Positions 62,763 through 64,000 of a stretch of 64,000 nucleotides of DNA are shown piece by piece. The DNA lies in NCBI RefSeq assembly GCF_001444425.1, contig NZ_CP013189.1, forward strand, positions 1,922,001-1,986,000. Reading direction: 5' to 3'. This stretch comes from Pseudohongiella spirulinae. GTDB lineage: Bacteria > Pseudomonadota > Gammaproteobacteria > Pseudomonadales > Pseudohongiellaceae. Every line of letters starts with the position of its first letter. Position 1 is the first letter of the stretch. The position numbers and the translations under genes were made by a program. Under the pieces are notes generated by a model. That model saw only the letters and a program-made list of their open reading frames with translations, did not search any database and had not been told where the DNA came from.

Positions 62763-63308
62763 TCACCTCATGGTCGGCAAGGCACTCTTCAAATAGTTGA
62801 CCATGGACCACACACTCAAGGCGGCGGAAAGATATATCAACACATAGCCCAATTGCAAGACCCAACGCGGAAATTCCGGGCTGTAGGCCAGCAAAACGAT
62901 GATGGCAATCATCTGCACGGTGGTTTTCACCTTGCCTATATAACCAACGGCCACCTTGTCCCGCTCGCCGCGTGATGCCATCCATTCGCGTAATGCGGAG
63001 ATGAAGACTTCGCGGCCGATAATGATGGCCGTGGGGACCACAAACCAGGGACTGGGGAAATTGGCGGTGAGCAGCACCAGCGCCATCACCACCAGCAGTT
63101 TGTCGGCCACCGGATCCAGAAAGGCGCCAAAGGGCGAGGTCTGATTCAGTTTGCGGGCCAGGTACCCATCCAGCCAATCGGTGATACTGGCAACGGTAAA
63201 CAGCGCCGCGGCTGCGAGCTGGCTCCAGGCAAAACCACTGTAGTAAACCACAACAATCAGCGGCACCAACAGGACTCGCGATATTGTTACCGTATTGGCC
63301 GCGTTCAT
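62763..63308 (-). CDS. pgsA: CDP-diacylglycerol-glycerol-3-phosphate 3-phosphatidyltransferase
   Basis: A 181-residue inner-membrane enzyme that makes phosphatidylglycerophosphate from CDP-diacylglycerol. The CDP-alcohol phosphatidyltransferase motif is SITDWLDGYLARKLNQTSPFGAFLDPVADK, with the D-x2-D-G-x2-A-R-x8-G-x3-D-x3-D pattern complete. Several membrane helices follow. It lies 48 bases after uvrC and ahead of three tRNAs, the arrangement seen in E. coli. Confidence 0.96.
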   Translation of the reverse strand: MNAANTVTISRVLLVPLIVVVYYSGFAWSQLAAAALFTVASITDWLDGYLARKLNQTSPFGAFLDPVADKLLVVMALVLLTANFPSPWFVVPTAIIIGREVFISALREWMASRGERDKVAVGYIGKVKTTVQMIAIIVLLAYSPEFPRWVLQLGYVLIYLSAALSVWSMVNYLKSALPTMR

Positions 63309-63356
63309 TGCTGATTGTCTCTCCCTTGTATTCCCGATCGTGTAACAGCGTGCATT

Positions 63357-64000
63357 CTACTCATTATGCAGAGACTCATAAATAACAGCAGCGAGTTTTT
63401 TGCTGATACCGGGTGTGCGGGCCAGGTCGGCCTGACTGGCACGCATGATTTCCTGCTGACCACCAAAGTACTTCAGCAGCTCACGTCGCCGGGCCGGACC
63501 CAGGCCGGGAATCTGCTCCAGCGGCGACTGATTGCGGGTTTTGGCACGACGCTGGCGGTGGCCGGTAATAGCGAAACGATGCGCCTCATCACGCACCTGC
63601 TGCAGCAGATGCAGCGCGGGCGAATGCGCAGGAATGGCAATCTCCTGATAGCTGTCCCCGACCGCCAGAAACAGCGTCTCCTGCCCTGCCCGACGGCTGA
63701 TACCCTTGGCGATGCCAATCAGCAGCATGCCCTGCAGTTGCTCGGGCGTGAGCGTGCGGTTGAGCACGTCCACCGCCTGGGAGAGCTGACCTTTGCCGCC
63801 GTCGATGAGCAGGATATCCGGCAGTGGGCGCTGAGAAGCCGGTTTACCCTGGGGACGGAGGCGGTCTCCGTCCCCAGCGCTAATGTCTGATCCAGGCAGG
63901 CCGTCGGGTGGGGGGGAAGTGAGCGAGGGTGTACCCGAGGAACCTCCCCCCTGGCCGGCGGCTTGCCGGTTGGCATTGACCGACGGGGGGACGGAGACCG
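63357..64000 (-). CDS. uvrC: Excinuclease ABC subunit C (partial, 5' end off window), with repeat-derived insert
   Basis: The C-terminal 213 residues of Uvr[21 protein letters not shown] is the conserved RNase H-like endonuclease motif, and the helix-hairpin-helix pair [23 protein letters not shown] ends the protein. The frame stays open through the REP composite at 63850-64000, which is read as [15 protein letters not shown] and [12 protein letters not shown]. That insert lies just before the motif, where relatives have a short linker. The short GTG-initiated frame at 63773 is only the part after the insert. UvrC makes both incisions in nucleotide excision repair. Confidence 0.93.
   Translation of the reverse strand, partial: VSVPPSVNANRQAAGQGGGSSGTPSLTSPPPDGLPGSDISAGDGDRLRPQGKPASQRPLPDILLIDGGKGQLSQAVDVLNRTLTPEQLQGMLLIGIAKGISRRAGQETLFLAVGDSYQEIAIPAHSPALHLLQQVRDEAHRFAITGHRQRRAKTRNQSPLEQIPGLGPARRRELLKYFGGQQEIMRASQADLARTPGISKKLAAVIYESLHNE
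63850..64000 (-). repeat. Type A REP composite in frame inside uvrC (runs off window)
   Basis: One REP unit at 63850-63880 and the start of another at 63980-64000 enclose the type A spacer, here in reverse. GGTTCCTCGGGTACACCCTC is again conserved. The uvrC frame is open across the whole visible part. Confidence 0.92.

Overview
The window reads as a chromosomal segment of a free-living gammaproteobacterium. Supporting this are the smc-zipA-ligA order, uvrC-pgsA followed by tRNA-Gly/Cys/Leu (the E. coli order), an RfaH protein with a perfect ops element, and wza-wzb-wzc. SMC in place of MukBEF, and a leucine/isovalerate degradation operon, argue against Enterobacterales and fit a marine or environmental lineage. 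I cannot name the genus.

Region 1 (1-16.3 kb, minus strand) is an exopolysaccharide/O-antigen locus read from right to left. It starts with a MarR-type EPS regulator and rfaH, followed by an ops site, wza, wzb and wzc. Then come the genes for a CDP-3,6-dideoxyhexose (rfbI, rfbF, rfbG, rfbH, a reductase and an RmlC-type epimerase; the set fits CDP-ascarylose), a flippase and four glycosyltransferases. The sugar and transferase part is visibly AT-richer than the rest and was probably acquired by transfer. The last glycosyltransferase runs off the left edge. No Wzy polymerase is visible.

Region 2 (16.3-18.9 kb) is a small accessory patch: a FitA/VapC-type toxin-antitoxin pair, a lytic-transglycosylase-like lipoprotein, a DUF4160/DUF2442 pair, a 5'-truncated REP-associated tyrosine transposase (RAYT) and a 3'-truncated HigA-type antitoxin that runs into the end of ligA.

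Region 3 (18.9-26.7 kb, minus) carries ligA, an unusually long zipA and smc. Region 4 (26.8-37 kb) has a predicted beta-barrel gene, two large paralogous secreted proteins of unknown function, a WecA-like phosphoglycosyltransferase and a porin-like gene. Region 5 (37.3-43.9 kb) has msrA, argD, a PAS/GAF/GGDEF/EAL protein and an Aer-like chemoreceptor. Region 6 (43.9-52.9 kb, plus) is the leucine degradation operon: ivd, mccB, a methylglutaconyl-CoA hydratase gene, mccA, and HMG-CoA lyase fused to acetoacetyl-CoA synthetase. Region 7 (53.2-57.9 kb, minus) has mtnB-mtnD-mtnC, rlmI, a pirin and a nitroreductase. Region 8 (57.9-64 kb) has an ArnT-like glycosyltransferase, a secreted metallophosphoesterase, a DUF3817 protein, three tRNAs, pgsA and the 3' part of uvrC.

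The outstanding feature is a dispersed palindromic repeat family with core arms GGGGACG and CGTCCCC around a GAGGCGGT-type loop. It occurs at about fifteen loci from 11 kb to the right edge. Many copies are not intergenic: they lie in frame inside ligA, zipA, smc, mccA, uvrC and the mvaB-aacS fusion, where they are read as peptides such as GTEAVYVP or GDVDRLRPP. In several other genes the repeat boundary TGACGC supplies the stop codon. A truncated RAYT at 18.3 kb is the natural candidate relative of the mobilising enzyme. This looks like a REP system that has become a source of protein linkers, gene ends and one gene fusion.
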